Assembly: GCF_001403875.1 (NCBI RefSeq)
Contig: NZ_LN884299.1
Location: 1,364,117 to 1,428,116 of the forward strand
Length of the DNA stretch: 64,000 nucleotides
Direction: 5' to 3'
From: Paenibacillus ihumii
Lineage (GTDB): Bacteria; Bacillota; Bacilli; Paenibacillales; Paenibacillaceae
A program made the translations under genes and the position numbers. Of the stretch, positions 37,218 to 45,083 are shown piece by piece. Below the pieces are notes generated by a model that was not told the DNA's origin, did not search any database, and saw nothing but the letters and a program-made list of their open reading frames with translations. How positions within the stretch are numbered: the first letter of the stretch is position 1; every line of letters starts with the position of its first letter.

Positions 37218-37835
37218 TTATTTGTTCAGTGCTGCTTCATAACGCTTCTCAACTTCAGACCAGTTGATGACGTTGAAGAATGCTGCGATGTAGTCAGGGC
37301 GTTTGTTTTGATATTTCAAGTAGTAAGCATGCTCCCATACATCCAGACCGAGGATTGGGGTTTTGCCTTCCATGATTGGGGAATCCTGATTAGGCAGGCT
37401 GTATACGGACAATTTGCCGTCTTTGTCTACCGCAAGGAAGGCCCAGCCGCTACCGAAGCGTGTCGTAGCTGCTTTCGTGAAATCTTCCTTGAACTTGTCG
37501 AAGCCGCCAAGCTCGTTGTTGATAGCGTCAGCAAGCTTGCCGGAAGGCTGCCCGCCGCCGTTTGGTCCGATGGTTTCCCAGAACAGGGAGTGGTTGGCGT
37601 GTCCGCCGCCGTTGTTGCGAACCGCTGTGCGGATGCTTTCAGGCACGCTGTCCAGATCAGCAATCAGCTCTTCCACGGATTTGGACTGAAGCTCAGGAGC
37701 GGATTCCAATGCCGCATTCAGGTTCGTTACGTAGGTATTGTGATGGCGGTCATGGTGGATCATCATCGTTTGTTCGTCGATATGCGGTTCCAGAGCGTTA
37801 TTCGGGTAAGGTAGAGCAGGTAATTGATGTGCCAT
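37218..37835 (-). CDS. sodA: Mn/Fe superoxide dismutase
   Basis: 205 residues. Metal ligands are the His in MMIHHDRHH, the His in [10 protein letters not shown], and Asp/His in DVWEHAYY. The GGGGHANHS and GSGWAFL segments point to the Mn-type, as in bacilli. It dismutates superoxide in the cytoplasm. AGGGAGGATG lies upstream of the ATG. Its promoter overlaps a PerR-like box. Confidence 0.96.
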   Translation of the reverse strand: MAHQLPALPYPNNALEPHIDEQTMMIHHDRHHNTYVTNLNAALESAPELQSKSVEELIADLDSVPESIRTAVRNNGGGHANHSLFWETIGPNGGGQPSGKLADAINNELGGFDKFKEDFTKAATTRFGSGWAFLAVDKDGKLSVYSLPNQDSPIMEGKTPILGLDVWEHAYYLKYQNKRPDYIAAFFNVINWSEVEKRYEAALNK

Positions 37836-37885
37836 AATTTAAAATCATCCTCCCTAGTGTATATGTAATGCCCTTTTATTTCTCA

Positions 37886-37922
37886 CAATGATCATTATAA
37901 ATATTTAAGAACACTTAGTCAA
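37886..37922 (-). promoter_or_regulatory. sodA promoter with PerR/Fur-like box
   Basis: On the minus strand TTGACT (37917-37922), 17-base spacer and TATAAT (37894-37899). TTATAATGATCATTG (37886-37900) overlaps the -10 and matches 11-12 positions of the PerR/Fur-type 7-1-7 box TTATAATNATTATAA. Confidence 0.55.
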
Positions 37923-38032
37923 CTTATATGTATGTTAAGTATATTAAATAGGTAGTTCGTATTGACAAATGGTAGGACGTTCATCATAATAATTGAACTG
38001 TAACGATTACGTACATTGAGGTGAATTTAACA

Positions 38033-38290
38033 GTGGGCCTGGGAGTCGTTGTTGTGGAAGTGTGCGATAGCAATCTGCTCAGCTCGGTAGAGCTGGAGCA
38101 GCTGGAAGAGGAATATCCCGAAATAGCCGTTCTCCGTCTCGACTGCGTCAATTTATGCGGCCTCTGCAAGCTGCGGCCCTATGCGATGGTCAATGGCACA
38201 AGGGTATTCGCCAAGACGGTCGAAGAGTGCGTTCAGCTCATTAAGCAGAAGATCGAGGAGGAGCTTCGGGCTTTTGACGATATAGAGTAA
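38033..38290 (+). CDS. yuzB: YuzB-like DUF1450 protein
   Basis: 85 residues from GTG 38033, nine bases after GAGGTG; an in-frame GTG at 38021 would overlap that site. The DUF1450 Cys cluster CVNLCGLCKLRPY is present, in a thioredoxin-like small fold. Function is unknown; a metal or redox role is plausible from the cysteines. It is divergent from sodA and has its own terminator. Confidence 0.85.
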   Translation: MGLGVVVVEVCDSNLLSSVELEQLEEEYPEIAVLRLDCVNLCGLCKLRPYAMVNGTRVFAKTVEECVQLIKQKIEEELRAFDDIE

Positions 38291-38325
38291 CGCTCCTCTT
38301 TATTAATAACCTATAGCGGGCAAAA

Positions 38326-38367
38326 GAAAACCTTCGGCGCCGAAAACGGCGGTTCCGAAGGTTTTTT
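38326..38367 (+). terminator. Terminator after yuzB
   Basis: GAAAACCTTCGG (38326-38337) / CCGAAGGTTTT (38355-38365) with an inner GCCG/CGGC pairing, then T run. Confidence 0.8.
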
Positions 38368-38403
38368 AAGTCATCGAATAATATTATAAACTTCAGTATC
38401 TGC

Positions 38404-39036
38404 TTATTCTTTATTGGATATGATATAAATGCATCTTTTGCCGTCCTGGGCCAGGCATTCCGTTCGCTCGACCTCGGTGTCCAGCAGCGATTTGAAGAGG
38501 CTTAATTCGCAGTCGCAAGCATGGTTGTAGCGGTTCGCAATTTGTGAAATCGGGCAATTATGCTCCTTTAGTACAAAATCCCCGTCTTCATTCTGCTCAC
38601 ATTCGGTCATATAGCCGTTCTCGTTCTGAATTTGGGCCAGCTTCTTTACTTTGTCGGCAAACGGAATTCCTTCCATGCTCCTCTGATACTGCAGCTTTAG
38701 CCTGTCCCGGCGCTTCTCGAACAGCAGCCTGATCGTATCCTCGCCGCTTTCATTTTCAAGCTCTCCCAGCAGATCAAGAGTTAGCGTATGGTAATTCTTC
38801 GGGAACAGGCCTTCGGCCAGCTCAGTAAGCCCGAAAACCGAGGTAGGCCTTCCCATCGTCTGCCGGATCATTTTGGATTCGATCAGCCCGTCGCGCTCCA
38901 TCGTGCTGAGATGGCGTCTGACCGCCATTTCGGTAATCTGCAGCTCGGACGTAATTTCTTTGGCGCTGAGAGGGCCGGATGTCTTCATCATATGCAAAAT
39001 CCGTTCCCTCGTCGGCAGCTCTTTGATTTGGTTCAT
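38404..39036 (-). CDS. SufR-like winged-helix regulator with Cys cluster
   Basis: 210 residues. The N-terminal winged helix (ISAKEITSELQITEMAVRRH region) is ArsR/DeoR-like. The C-terminal third carries Cys residues in the order C-x12-C-x1-C (NCPIS to ACDC), then C and C further on. The C-x12-C spacing recalls the iron-sulfur regulator SufR. It lies 25 bases downstream of trhO on the same strand, so they probably share a transcript. Iron-sulfur sensing is an inference. Confidence 0.75.
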   Translation of the reverse strand: MNQIKELPTRERILHMMKTSGPLSAKEITSELQITEMAVRRHLSTMERDGLIESKMIRQTMGRPTSVFGLTELAEGLFPKNYHTLTLDLLGELENESGEDTIRLLFEKRRDRLKLQYQRSMEGIPFADKVKKLAQIQNENGYMTECEQNEDGDFVLKEHNCPISQIANRYNHACDCELSLFKSLLDTEVERTECLAQDGKRCIYIISNKE

Positions 39037-39061
39037 AATGACACTCCTTGCTAGAATGACA

Positions 39062-39955
39062 TTAGCCGTTGTTTACAGCTAGCACCGATTCCCTGCATTC
39101 ATTGCTGCAGAATCCATGATGCTCTTCCTCGCAGTCTTCACAGCAGACGTACTGAAGGTTGCAGACAGGGCAGTTGATATAGCGGTCATTCGTCTCGCCG
39201 CAATGGTAGCAGCTAGCGATGACGACATCCTCGTCGGTTCGGTTGATCGGTACGGAAATCCGCTCGTCGAAGACATAGCATTTACCGTCGAACAGATGGC
39301 CCTTTACTTCGGGATCTTTGCCGTAGGTGACGATTCCGCCTTCCAGCTGAGCCACGTCATTAAAGCCTTCATGCAGCAGGAAGCCGGTCAATTTCTCACA
39401 GCGGATTCCTCCTGTACAATAGGTCAGAATTTTTTTATCCTTAAATTGGCCCAAATTCTCGCGGATCCATTCCGGGAACTCGCGGAAGGATTCCACCTCT
39501 GGGCGGATGGCGCCGCGGAAGTGGCCAATATCGTATTCGTAGTCGTTGCGGCCATCGATAACAATGACGTCCTCCTGCTGCAATTGCTCGTGGAATTCGG
39601 CGGGAGAGAGCCGTTTGCCGCTAAGTTTGTTCGGGTCAAGCTCGCGCTCGTAGCGGAAGGTCACCAGCTCTTGCTTGTGGCGAACGAACATTTTTTTGAA
39701 GGTGTGTCCATCAGCTTCGTCAATTTTGAAAACGATGTCGTGGAACAGCGGGTTAGCCCGCAGGTCATTCATATATTTCTCCGTTTGCTCTACCGTCCCG
39801 GACACTGTGCCGTTGATCCCTTCGGAGGCGATGAGGATGCGTCCTTTGAGTCCGAGGTCTTTACAGTACTGCAGATGCTCTGCGGTAAATGCTTCTGGAG
39901 ATTCGATGTGTACAAATTTATAATATAATAACACGCGGTATGCGGATTTGCTCAT
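39062..39955 (-). CDS. trhO: TrhO-type tRNA uridine-34 hydroxylase (rhodanese-like)
   Basis: 297 residues. An N-terminal UPF0176 domain precedes a rhodanese domain with catalytic Cys in [13 protein letters not shown]-terminal Cys-rich module with several CxxC pairs (CYHCG, CPVC, CCEDC) probably binds zinc. TrhO introduces ho5U34 in tRNAs with O2. The ATG at 39955, preceded by AGGTGATCATA, is better than one three codons upstream. It is the first gene of a unit with the SufR-like regulator. Confidence 0.88.
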   Translation of the reverse strand: MSKSAYRVLLYYKFVHIESPEAFTAEHLQYCKDLGLKGRILIASEGINGTVSGTVEQTEKYMNDLRANPLFHDIVFKIDEADGHTFKKMFVRHKQELVTFRYERELDPNKLSGKRLSPAEFHEQLQQEDVIVIDGRNDYEYDIGHFRGAIRPEVESFREFPEWIRENLGQFKDKKILTYCTGGIRCEKLTGFLLHEGFNDVAQLEGGIVTYGKDPEVKGHLFDGKCYVFDERISVPINRTDEDVVIASCYHCGETNDRYINCPVCNLQYVCCEDCEEEHHGFCSNECRESVLAVNNG

Positions 39956-39987
39956 TATGATCACCTATCTATATTGGATTCTTCTGA

Positions 39988-40016
39988 ATTGTAGTGAATT
40001 TTAACTACTTAGTCAA
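39988..40016 (-). promoter_or_regulatory. trhO promoter with internal inverted repeat
   Basis: On the minus strand, TTGACT (40011-40016) and TACAAT (39988-39993) are separated by 17 bases. Between them lies GTAGT-N8/9-ACTAC (39991-40008), well placed as a repressor site. Confidence 0.55.
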
Positions 40017-40075
40017 TATTAAAGTATAGTAAGTATAAAAACGAAAATCCACAGGATAATTAAGGAGACGGACTT

Positions 40076-40783
40076 ATGAACAGAACGGTTGGCTTTATTT
40101 ATGCGCATCCTGACGACGAAACCTTCGGCTGTGCTTATCTGATCCGGGAGATTGCTAATCAGGGCGGTAAGCCGGTGCTGCTGACGGCAACCCGGGGGGA
40201 AGCAGGGAAGAGCGGCAGGCTGGGACCGATGACTCGGGAGCAGCTGGCGGAGATCCGGGACCTTGAGCTGCAGCGGGCCGGGGAGATTCTGGGCATTGCA
40301 GACATGGAGCGGCTGGATATGGGAGACGGCAAGCTGCAGGAGACAGAGCAGGAGGCGCTTGTTGACATAATTACGGCATTCCTGAACAAGCATGGGGCTG
40401 AGGTAGTCGTTACCTTTCCGGCGGACGGCATATCCGGCCATCCCGACCATATTGCCATTCATCATGCGGTAAATAAAGCCGTATTCAGCGGGAACTGCAG
40501 TTCCGTGCAGAAGCTCTATTACAACGTAATGGGCATTTCGGGGGCGAAGGCAAATGAAGAAGGGGCTGCGGTATTGGAACTGGAGGGGGAGGGTCTGCAG
40601 GAGACCAAAGCGAGAGCTCTTGCGGCGCACGAATCGCAGATTTTATCGATTGAGCGAGTATTCGGCAAGCTAAGCGAGGGGCCGCCTTGGCATTTCCCGC
40701 CGGAAGCCTTCCAGCTCGTATGGGAGCGGGGGAGCTTCAATCCGGTGAAGCGGGAGCGCTCGATTTTTGATGACCTGATCTAA
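40076..40783 (+). CDS. bshB2: PIG-L deacetylase, bacillithiol BshB2-like
   Basis: 235 residues. Zinc motif AHPDDETFG at the N-terminus and SGHPDHIAIHHAV later are the PIG-L/LmbE signature. In bacilli, BshB1/BshB2 deacetylate GlcNAc-malate in bacillithiol synthesis. Length and the early AHPDDETFG position fit BshB2, but other LmbE members cannot be excluded. AAGGAGACGG precedes the ATG. It is divergent from trhO. Confidence 0.8.
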   Translation: MNRTVGFIYAHPDDETFGCAYLIREIANQGGKPVLLTATRGEAGKSGRLGPMTREQLAEIRDLELQRAGEILGIADMERLDMGDGKLQETEQEALVDIITAFLNKHGAEVVVTFPADGISGHPDHIAIHHAVNKAVFSGNCSSVQKLYYNVMGISGAKANEEGAAVLELEGEGLQETKARALAAHESQILSIERVFGKLSEGPPWHFPPEAFQLVWERGSFNPVKRERSIFDDLI

Positions 40784-40821
40784 ATGCACAAGGCAATGCA
40801 TCAGGCAGCGGACAAAAATTG

Positions 40822-40862
40822 AAAGGCTGTTCCTCCGAAGAGGAGCAGCCTTTGTTTATTTT
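40822..40862. terminator. Terminator between bshB2 and doxX genes
   Basis: AAAGGCTGTTCCTC (40822-40835) / GAGGAGCAGCCTTT (about 40840-40853) with one G-U pair, then TGTTTATTTTT. Genes converge here. Confidence 0.8.
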
Positions 40863-40878
40863 TCGAAGAGTATCCTAT

Positions 40879-41421
40879 TTATGCGCCATGGTTCACCTTT
40901 AAATGGGGTTTGCCTGCAGGTCCTTGCGCTTTGCTTGCCGTTTTTCTTTTGTCAAACAATCCCCGAAGGTAAGGCAGCACGTAGTAGTCAAGTCCGATTT
41001 TACCGGCATTGGCGGCTGCTACGATGACCAGTACTTCAAGCAGGAGCATTTGCGCATTCGTGCTCACGGTGCCCGAGAAGAGGAACGCGGCGTTCATCAC
41101 GAGTCCCATCAGTGCTGCAAAGGTAGTGAAGGTACCGAGGATGAGGCCCAGTCCGACGAGAAACTCTCCGTAAGGAACGAGGATGTTAAAAATGTCTACG
41201 CCGGGTAGTGCTACATGCTCCAGGAACGCGGCCCACCAGCCTTGAACTGCCGGATGATCGCCGGCGCTGTTGGCGATGGCTCCAGCCAGGTAGCCGCCGG
41301 CATCGAAGCCTCCTGTAATTTTGCCCCAGCCTGCTTTCATCCATTCTACCCCGAGATAAATCCGTATGACGGTTAGGAACCACATTGCAAATTTATTTGT
41401 TCTGAGGAAATTGTTAAACAT
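40879..41421 (-). CDS. DoxX-family membrane protein
   Basis: 180 residues with four hydrophobic segments and the DoxX pattern: an initial LTVIRIYLGVEWMKAGWGKI helix, then LVPYGEFLVGLGL. It lacks enzymatic motifs. DoxX proteins are small inner-membrane subunits linked to thiosulfate/quinone and stress systems; the exact partner is unknown. AAGGAGTGG precedes the ATG at 41421. Two Fnr/Crp-type boxes lie upstream, so low-oxygen or related control is likely. Confidence 0.8.
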   Translation of the reverse strand: MFNNFLRTNKFAMWFLTVIRIYLGVEWMKAGWGKITGGFDAGGYLAGAIANSAGDHPAVQGWWAAFLEHVALPGVDIFNILVPYGEFLVGLGLILGTFTTFAALMGLVMNAAFLFSGTVSTNAQMLLLEVLVIVAAANAGKIGLDYYVLPYLRGLFDKRKTASKAQGPAGKPHLKVNHGA

Positions 41422-41493
41422 AATTACCACTCCTTCTGTGTTGTTCGCTGTAATGTTTTAGTTTGTTTTGGGATGATCATCTTTTATGTCTTT

Positions 41494-41536
41494 ATTATAA
41501 GTGATTTTTTTCACAATATATGTGATTTAAATCACA
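41494..41536 (-). promoter_or_regulatory. doxX promoter with two Fnr/Crp-like boxes
   Basis: TATAAT on the minus strand (41494-41499) has no good -35. TGTGATTTAAATCACA (41521-41536), a perfect TGTGA-N6-TCACA palindrome, centres at about -41.5 from the expected start. AGTGATTTTTTTCACA (41500-41515) overlaps the core promoter near -20. Confidence 0.65.
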
Positions 41537-41554
41537 ATTATTAAATTTTTAATA

Positions 41555-43105
41555 GAATCAATTTCATAAATCAAAAGCCTTGCCACGACTGGTTTTTAAG
41601 GCATAGAAAAAGGAGTACCTCCCCAAATCTCGAATTAGTATAGTGACCAAACCAAACTAATGAGACGAGGTGAACTCCCTATGCCATATATTCGACACGA
41701 GAGTTTATTTACCCTGCAAGAACTTTATGAAATGGAACAAAAAGATCGTTTTCGTGAGGTTTTTTCTACGATTGACATTGCACCTATTCTACGTTTGGTC
41801 AGAAAAACATCTCTTTATGGTGCGCCCATTGAAGTGAATTATAGGGCAATGGTCTATTCCTTGATCATCCGAATCGTAGAACGTATTCCTACGATCAAAG
41901 ATTTAATAAAGAGACTTCAACATGACATCTTATTTCGCTTGGATTGTGGCTTTATGCTGTCAGAATCGATCCCATCGGCTTCTTCTTACTCCCGATTAAT
42001 GCGTAAGATAAGCGAAAGCCATGCGCTAGAAGAGATGCAACAGCAGCTACTAGAACATGCCATGGCCGAAGGATTTATTACAGACGATACGGTTGCTATT
42101 GATGCTACCCATATCGAAGCTCGAGATCAGGCGCCTGCAAAGCAAGAAAAGGAAAAGCCAGAACCCAAAAAGCGTGGGCGAAAAGCGAAAGCTGAACGCG
42201 AAGCTTGGTTGAAACAAAAACAAGAAGAAGAGGAGCAAAAACCAATCTTCGAGAAAGAAATCGCTGCCCAATTACATGAGCCGTTCAACATTTTACGAGA
42301 TCAAATGCCTCTTGATCCGCAATGGGGAGTCAAGAAGAATAGCGATGGCAAAAATGTCTTTTGGTATGGCTATAAAGGTCACCTTGCCGTAGGATCGCAG
42401 AGTCAATATATCCTTGGAGCAATGCTATCTTCTGGGATCTTGAATGATGGTAAAGCTGCCATTCCGCTCCTAAAAGGGATGGCATTACAGCATCACAGTT
42501 TCAGTATCAAGTACGTAACCATGGATGCTGGATATGATTATGAAGCCATATACAAGCAAATTCGAGAAGCAGATGCACATGCTGTTATTGCTTATAATCG
42601 TCGGCGGGAACCAGAACTTGTTGGATTTGACGAATACTTCGCACCCACTTGTGTCAGGGAACATTCTTATCGCTATGACAGCTACGATCCAACCTATGAA
42701 ATACTCAAATATGTTCGACCGAAAGAATGTGCAAGCTGTCCATTAGCGCATGATTCACTTTGCCAGAAGGTCTATAAAATGAAGATTACAACGGATCTTA
42801 GAAAATATACCGCTCCGGCCAGAGGCTCAAAGCAGTGGAAAGAAATTGCTAAGAGACGATCTGCAGTGGAAAGAGTGAATGCTTACTTGAAAGAATTTTT
42901 CCAACTGAACAATGTGAGACATCGAACAGGTCAAAAAGCTAAGGTTCATTTAAACTTGGTTACTTTAGTTTACAATTGCATGAAGTTAGCGTGTGATCGT
43001 TTAAGCCGTCAGTTACAAGAACGAGCCGCATAGTTTTTTTTAAAATGGAAATGCTTTAATTCGGTTAGTCTACGATTTTGTAACTAAGCATTATGAAATT
43101 GATTC
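41555..43105 (+). mobile_element. Insertion sequence, IS1182-type
   Basis: 1551 bp bounded by perfect 15-bp inverted repeats GAATCAATTTCATAA (41555-41569) and TTATGAAATTGATTC (43091-43105), flanked by AATA on both sides (41551-41554, 43106-43109), possibly a 4-bp target duplication. It carries one transposase gene. The insertion lies 19 bases from the Fnr-like box of doxX. Confidence 0.88.
41681..43033 (+). CDS. IS1182-family transposase
   Basis: 450 residues from the ATG at 41681; an in-frame start 21 bases upstream overlaps the GAGGTG ribosome site. N-terminal DUF772-like helical domain (YRAMVYSLIIRIV), then a DDE catalytic core: Asp in AIDATHIEARD, Asp in TMDAGYDYEA, Glu in AVERVNAYLKEFF. 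A basic Lys/Glu-rich insert lies near residues 165-205. The C-terminal YNCMKLACDRL segment is typical. The frame is full length, so the element may be active. Confidence 0.92.
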   Translation: MPYIRHESLFTLQELYEMEQKDRFREVFSTIDIAPILRLVRKTSLYGAPIEVNYRAMVYSLIIRIVERIPTIKDLIKRLQHDILFRLDCGFMLSESIPSASSYSRLMRKISESHALEEMQQQLLEHAMAEGFITDDTVAIDATHIEARDQAPAKQEKEKPEPKKRGRKAKAEREAWLKQKQEEEEQKPIFEKEIAAQLHEPFNILRDQMPLDPQWGVKKNSDGKNVFWYGYKGHLAVGSQSQYILGAMLSSGILNDGKAAIPLLKGMALQHHSFSIKYVTMDAGYDYEAIYKQIREADAHAVIAYNRRREPELVGFDEYFAPTCVREHSYRYDSYDPTYEILKYVRPKECASCPLAHDSLCQKVYKMKITTDLRKYTAPARGSKQWKEIAKRRSAVERVNAYLKEFFQLNNVRHRTGQKAKVHLNLVTLVYNCMKLACDRLSRQLQERAA

Positions 43106-43134
43106 AATAAATAAATTTTTAGAGAAATAAAGCA

Positions 43135-43155
43135 GCGGAGAAGTGGCTTCTCCGC
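43135..43155 (-). terminator. Terminator of the polysaccharide deacetylase gene
   Basis: GCGGAGAAG (43135-43143) / CTTCTCCGC (43147-43155) hairpin just past the stop, T-rich on the minus strand side. Confidence 0.65.
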
Positions 43156-43161
43156 ATTCGA

Positions 43162-43935
43162 TCAGTGTAGAACTTTTTTTAGCTGATGGTCGGGCGTAAC
43201 TTTATGGGTAAGCAAGTCGGATACCGTGACGAAGGAGTAGCCCTGCTTCTTAAGCTCAGGTAAAATCAGCTTGAGCGCTTCGATGGTCTGTGTGCTGTTA
43301 GCCACATAGTCGTGCATGAGGACAATATCGCCGCTCCGCGCGTTTGTAACCACCTTCTTGACGATTTTACTTACTCCCGGGGACTTCCAATCCTTCGTAT
43401 CCTGATGCCAGGACCAGAGGATGAACTTCAAGTCATTCTCTTTAGTAACATTAACCAGCATCTCATTATAGAATCCGCCGGGGGGACGAAACAGGGCGGG
43501 CTTGAAGCCGGCAGCCCGGTAAATCGCTTCTTGGGTTTTGCTGAGCTCATCCTGCATTTTGCTCTTGCCCAAAGTCTGGAAGGGGGGATGCCGGTACGAG
43601 TGGTTGCCAATTTCATGGCCGCGGGCCAGCTGCATTTTTACGATGTCTGGGTATTTCTCTACCCGATCGCCTACGACAAAGAAGGTAGCCTTGGCATTGT
43701 ATTGGTCCAGCACGTCCAGAATTTGCGGCGTTTGTCGATGATCTGGACCGTCATCGAATGTAAGGGCAATGTATTTGTCTTCGGTAGGCACCTCCCAGAC
43801 AATATCGCCGCGCTGCTCATAATAAGCCCGGTCTTTGAACCTGGATACCGGGCTGGCCAACGATGCATCCGGGAGGAGGGGGAAGAAGAGGGTGAATGTC
43901 ACAATCAGAATTAACAGTCGTGTGTGTTTAGACAT
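43162..43935 (-). CDS. Polysaccharide deacetylase (NodB-type)
   Basis: 257 residues. A signal peptide or N-terminal membrane segment is followed by the NodB domain with catalytic TFDDGPD, metal HSYRHP, and FRPPGG. It removes acetyl groups from cell-wall or spore polysaccharides, like Bacillus PdaA/PdaB types; the exact substrate is unclear. The ATG at 43935 follows GGAGGATAG; a GTG/ATG six codons upstream is less likely. Its upstream neighbour is the small Cse60-like gene, divergent. Confidence 0.88.
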   Translation of the reverse strand: MSKHTRLLILIVTFTLFFPLLPDASLASPVSRFKDRAYYEQRGDIVWEVPTEDKYIALTFDDGPDHRQTPQILDVLDQYNAKATFFVVGDRVEKYPDIVKMQLARGHEIGNHSYRHPPFQTLGKSKMQDELSKTQEAIYRAAGFKPALFRPPGGFYNEMLVNVTKENDLKFILWSWHQDTKDWKSPGVSKIVKKVVTNARSGDIVLMHDYVANSTQTIEALKLILPELKKQGYSFVTVSDLLTHKVTPDHQLKKVLH

Positions 43936-44126
43936 CTGTTCGCTATCCTCCATTATGGCTTCGTTAAACGAGTGTCTAGTTATTTTGGCTCAACCTGCTG
44001 ATTTTATCCTTGCGAATCCTTCTCTAAGAAGAAGTTCGGATGGCAAGTCATTCAGCATATCTTCAAATACAAGCAGGCTTGTAAGCATTCGATGTCGAAT
44101 AAGATGCTGGTGGGGAGGTGATGAGA

Positions 44127-44288
44127 ATGAAGAGGAACAGCGTGAAAACATTCTTCAACACAAATATTGGTGATCTTGAGAAGGAGATTAACGACTGGCT
44201 GTATGAGAACAGACGGTTTACCGTACAGTCCATACAATATGCAGCGGAAGGGAACAGCTTCAGCGCCCTGGTGTGGTATTTGGTATAA
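44127..44288 (+). CDS. Cse60-like small sporulation-type protein
   Basis: 53 residues, MKRNSVKTFF to SALVWYLV, with GGGGAGGTG seven bases upstream of the ATG (another ATG six bases earlier is too close to the site). VKTFFNTNIGDLEKEIN and YENRRFTVQSIQYA resemble the Cse60/YhcV-type short proteins (DUF2758-like) expressed in the mother cell in bacilli. The match is by eye. It is too short for usual gene filters and easily missed. Confidence 0.65.
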   Translation: MKRNSVKTFFNTNIGDLEKEINDWLYENRRFTVQSIQYAAEGNSFSALVWYLV

Positions 44289-44319
44289 TTTCTTCTTCTT
44301 CCGTATAACGAACCAAAAA

Positions 44320-44348
44320 AACCTTTGAAGCCTGCGGCTTCAAGGGTT
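44320..44348 (-). terminator. Terminator of the two-gene module
   Basis: AACCTTTGAAGCC (44320-44332) / GGCTTCAAGGGTT (44336-44348), one G-U mismatch, followed on the minus strand by seven T. It overlaps the stop codon of the 44340-45080 gene. Confidence 0.75.
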
Positions 44349-45080
44349 TATGGCGTTGATCAGGTATGAAGCGGCCAGGGAGGCGAGCAGAGCTCCGCCA
44401 ATCCACCACCGCAGCTTGCGAAGCAGCAGCTTCTCCGCTGCTTTGGCCTGCTTCTGCTGCTCGTCAGCGATCTCCTGCTTGAGCTGCAGGATCATGTCTT
44501 GTTTCCAGGTATCCATCTCTTCGCGCTGGCGCAGCAACTCCTGCTGCAGCTTCTCGCAGCCGAGCTTCTGCTCTTGCCGGAATTGCTGCGTCAGCCGCTG
44601 CTCGGCCTCATCGATCATCGTATGCTGCTCCTGGATAACAGCAAGAATTTGCCGAGCCTGCTCATCGCTGATGCCCCACAGCTGTTCGATATGGCTTTGC
44701 TGCTCCCGGATTGCCTCATTCTGCTCCTTGAGGACTTGCTGCTGCTGGGAGAGTGAGTCCTGCTGATCCTTGATCACTTTGGCGTACATCGTCGTGAGCA
44801 TAGCCAGCCCGATATTCATTTTCGAGCTTTCGATCAGCGTCTTCTCGGCGTTCGCGAGCACTTTATCATTGCCTCCGGTAAAGGAGCCCCACCACATTTT
44901 GAACACGCCTTGCTCAGACAGCTTATCCAATGAGTCCTGGGCATTGTCCAGATGCTCAACCACTTCGGTAATTTTGGGAATGAGCGAGGAAATATCCACT
45001 TTGCTCAGCATTTCACGGGTCACTTTTATTTTGGCCAAATCCTCGATTTCGCTTTGCAGTGCAGTTAGCTGTTTAGTCAT
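44340..45080 (-). CDS. Coiled-coil protein with C-terminal membrane anchor
   Basis: 246 residues, Gln/Glu/Leu-rich, with long heptad-like coiled coil about residues 100-220 (for example QDSLSQQQQVLKEQNEAIR) and a single hydrophobic helix at the extreme C-terminus (WWIGGALLASLAASYLI). It therefore looks like a tail-anchored or membrane-tethered rod. A short compact segment FKMWWGSFTGGNDK interrupts the helices near residue 65. I do not recognise the family. It starts three bases after the 45084-46193 gene, so the two are one operon. Role unknown. Confidence 0.8.
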   Translation of the reverse strand: MTKQLTALQSEIEDLAKIKVTREMLSKVDISSLIPKITEVVEHLDNAQDSLDKLSEQGVFKMWWGSFTGGNDKVLANAEKTLIESSKMNIGLAMLTTMYAKVIKDQQDSLSQQQQVLKEQNEAIREQQSHIEQLWGISDEQARQILAVIQEQHTMIDEAEQRLTQQFRQEQKLGCEKLQQELLRQREEMDTWKQDMILQLKQEIADEQQKQAKAAEKLLLRKLRWWIGGALLASLAASYLINAINP

Positions 45081-45083
45081 AGT

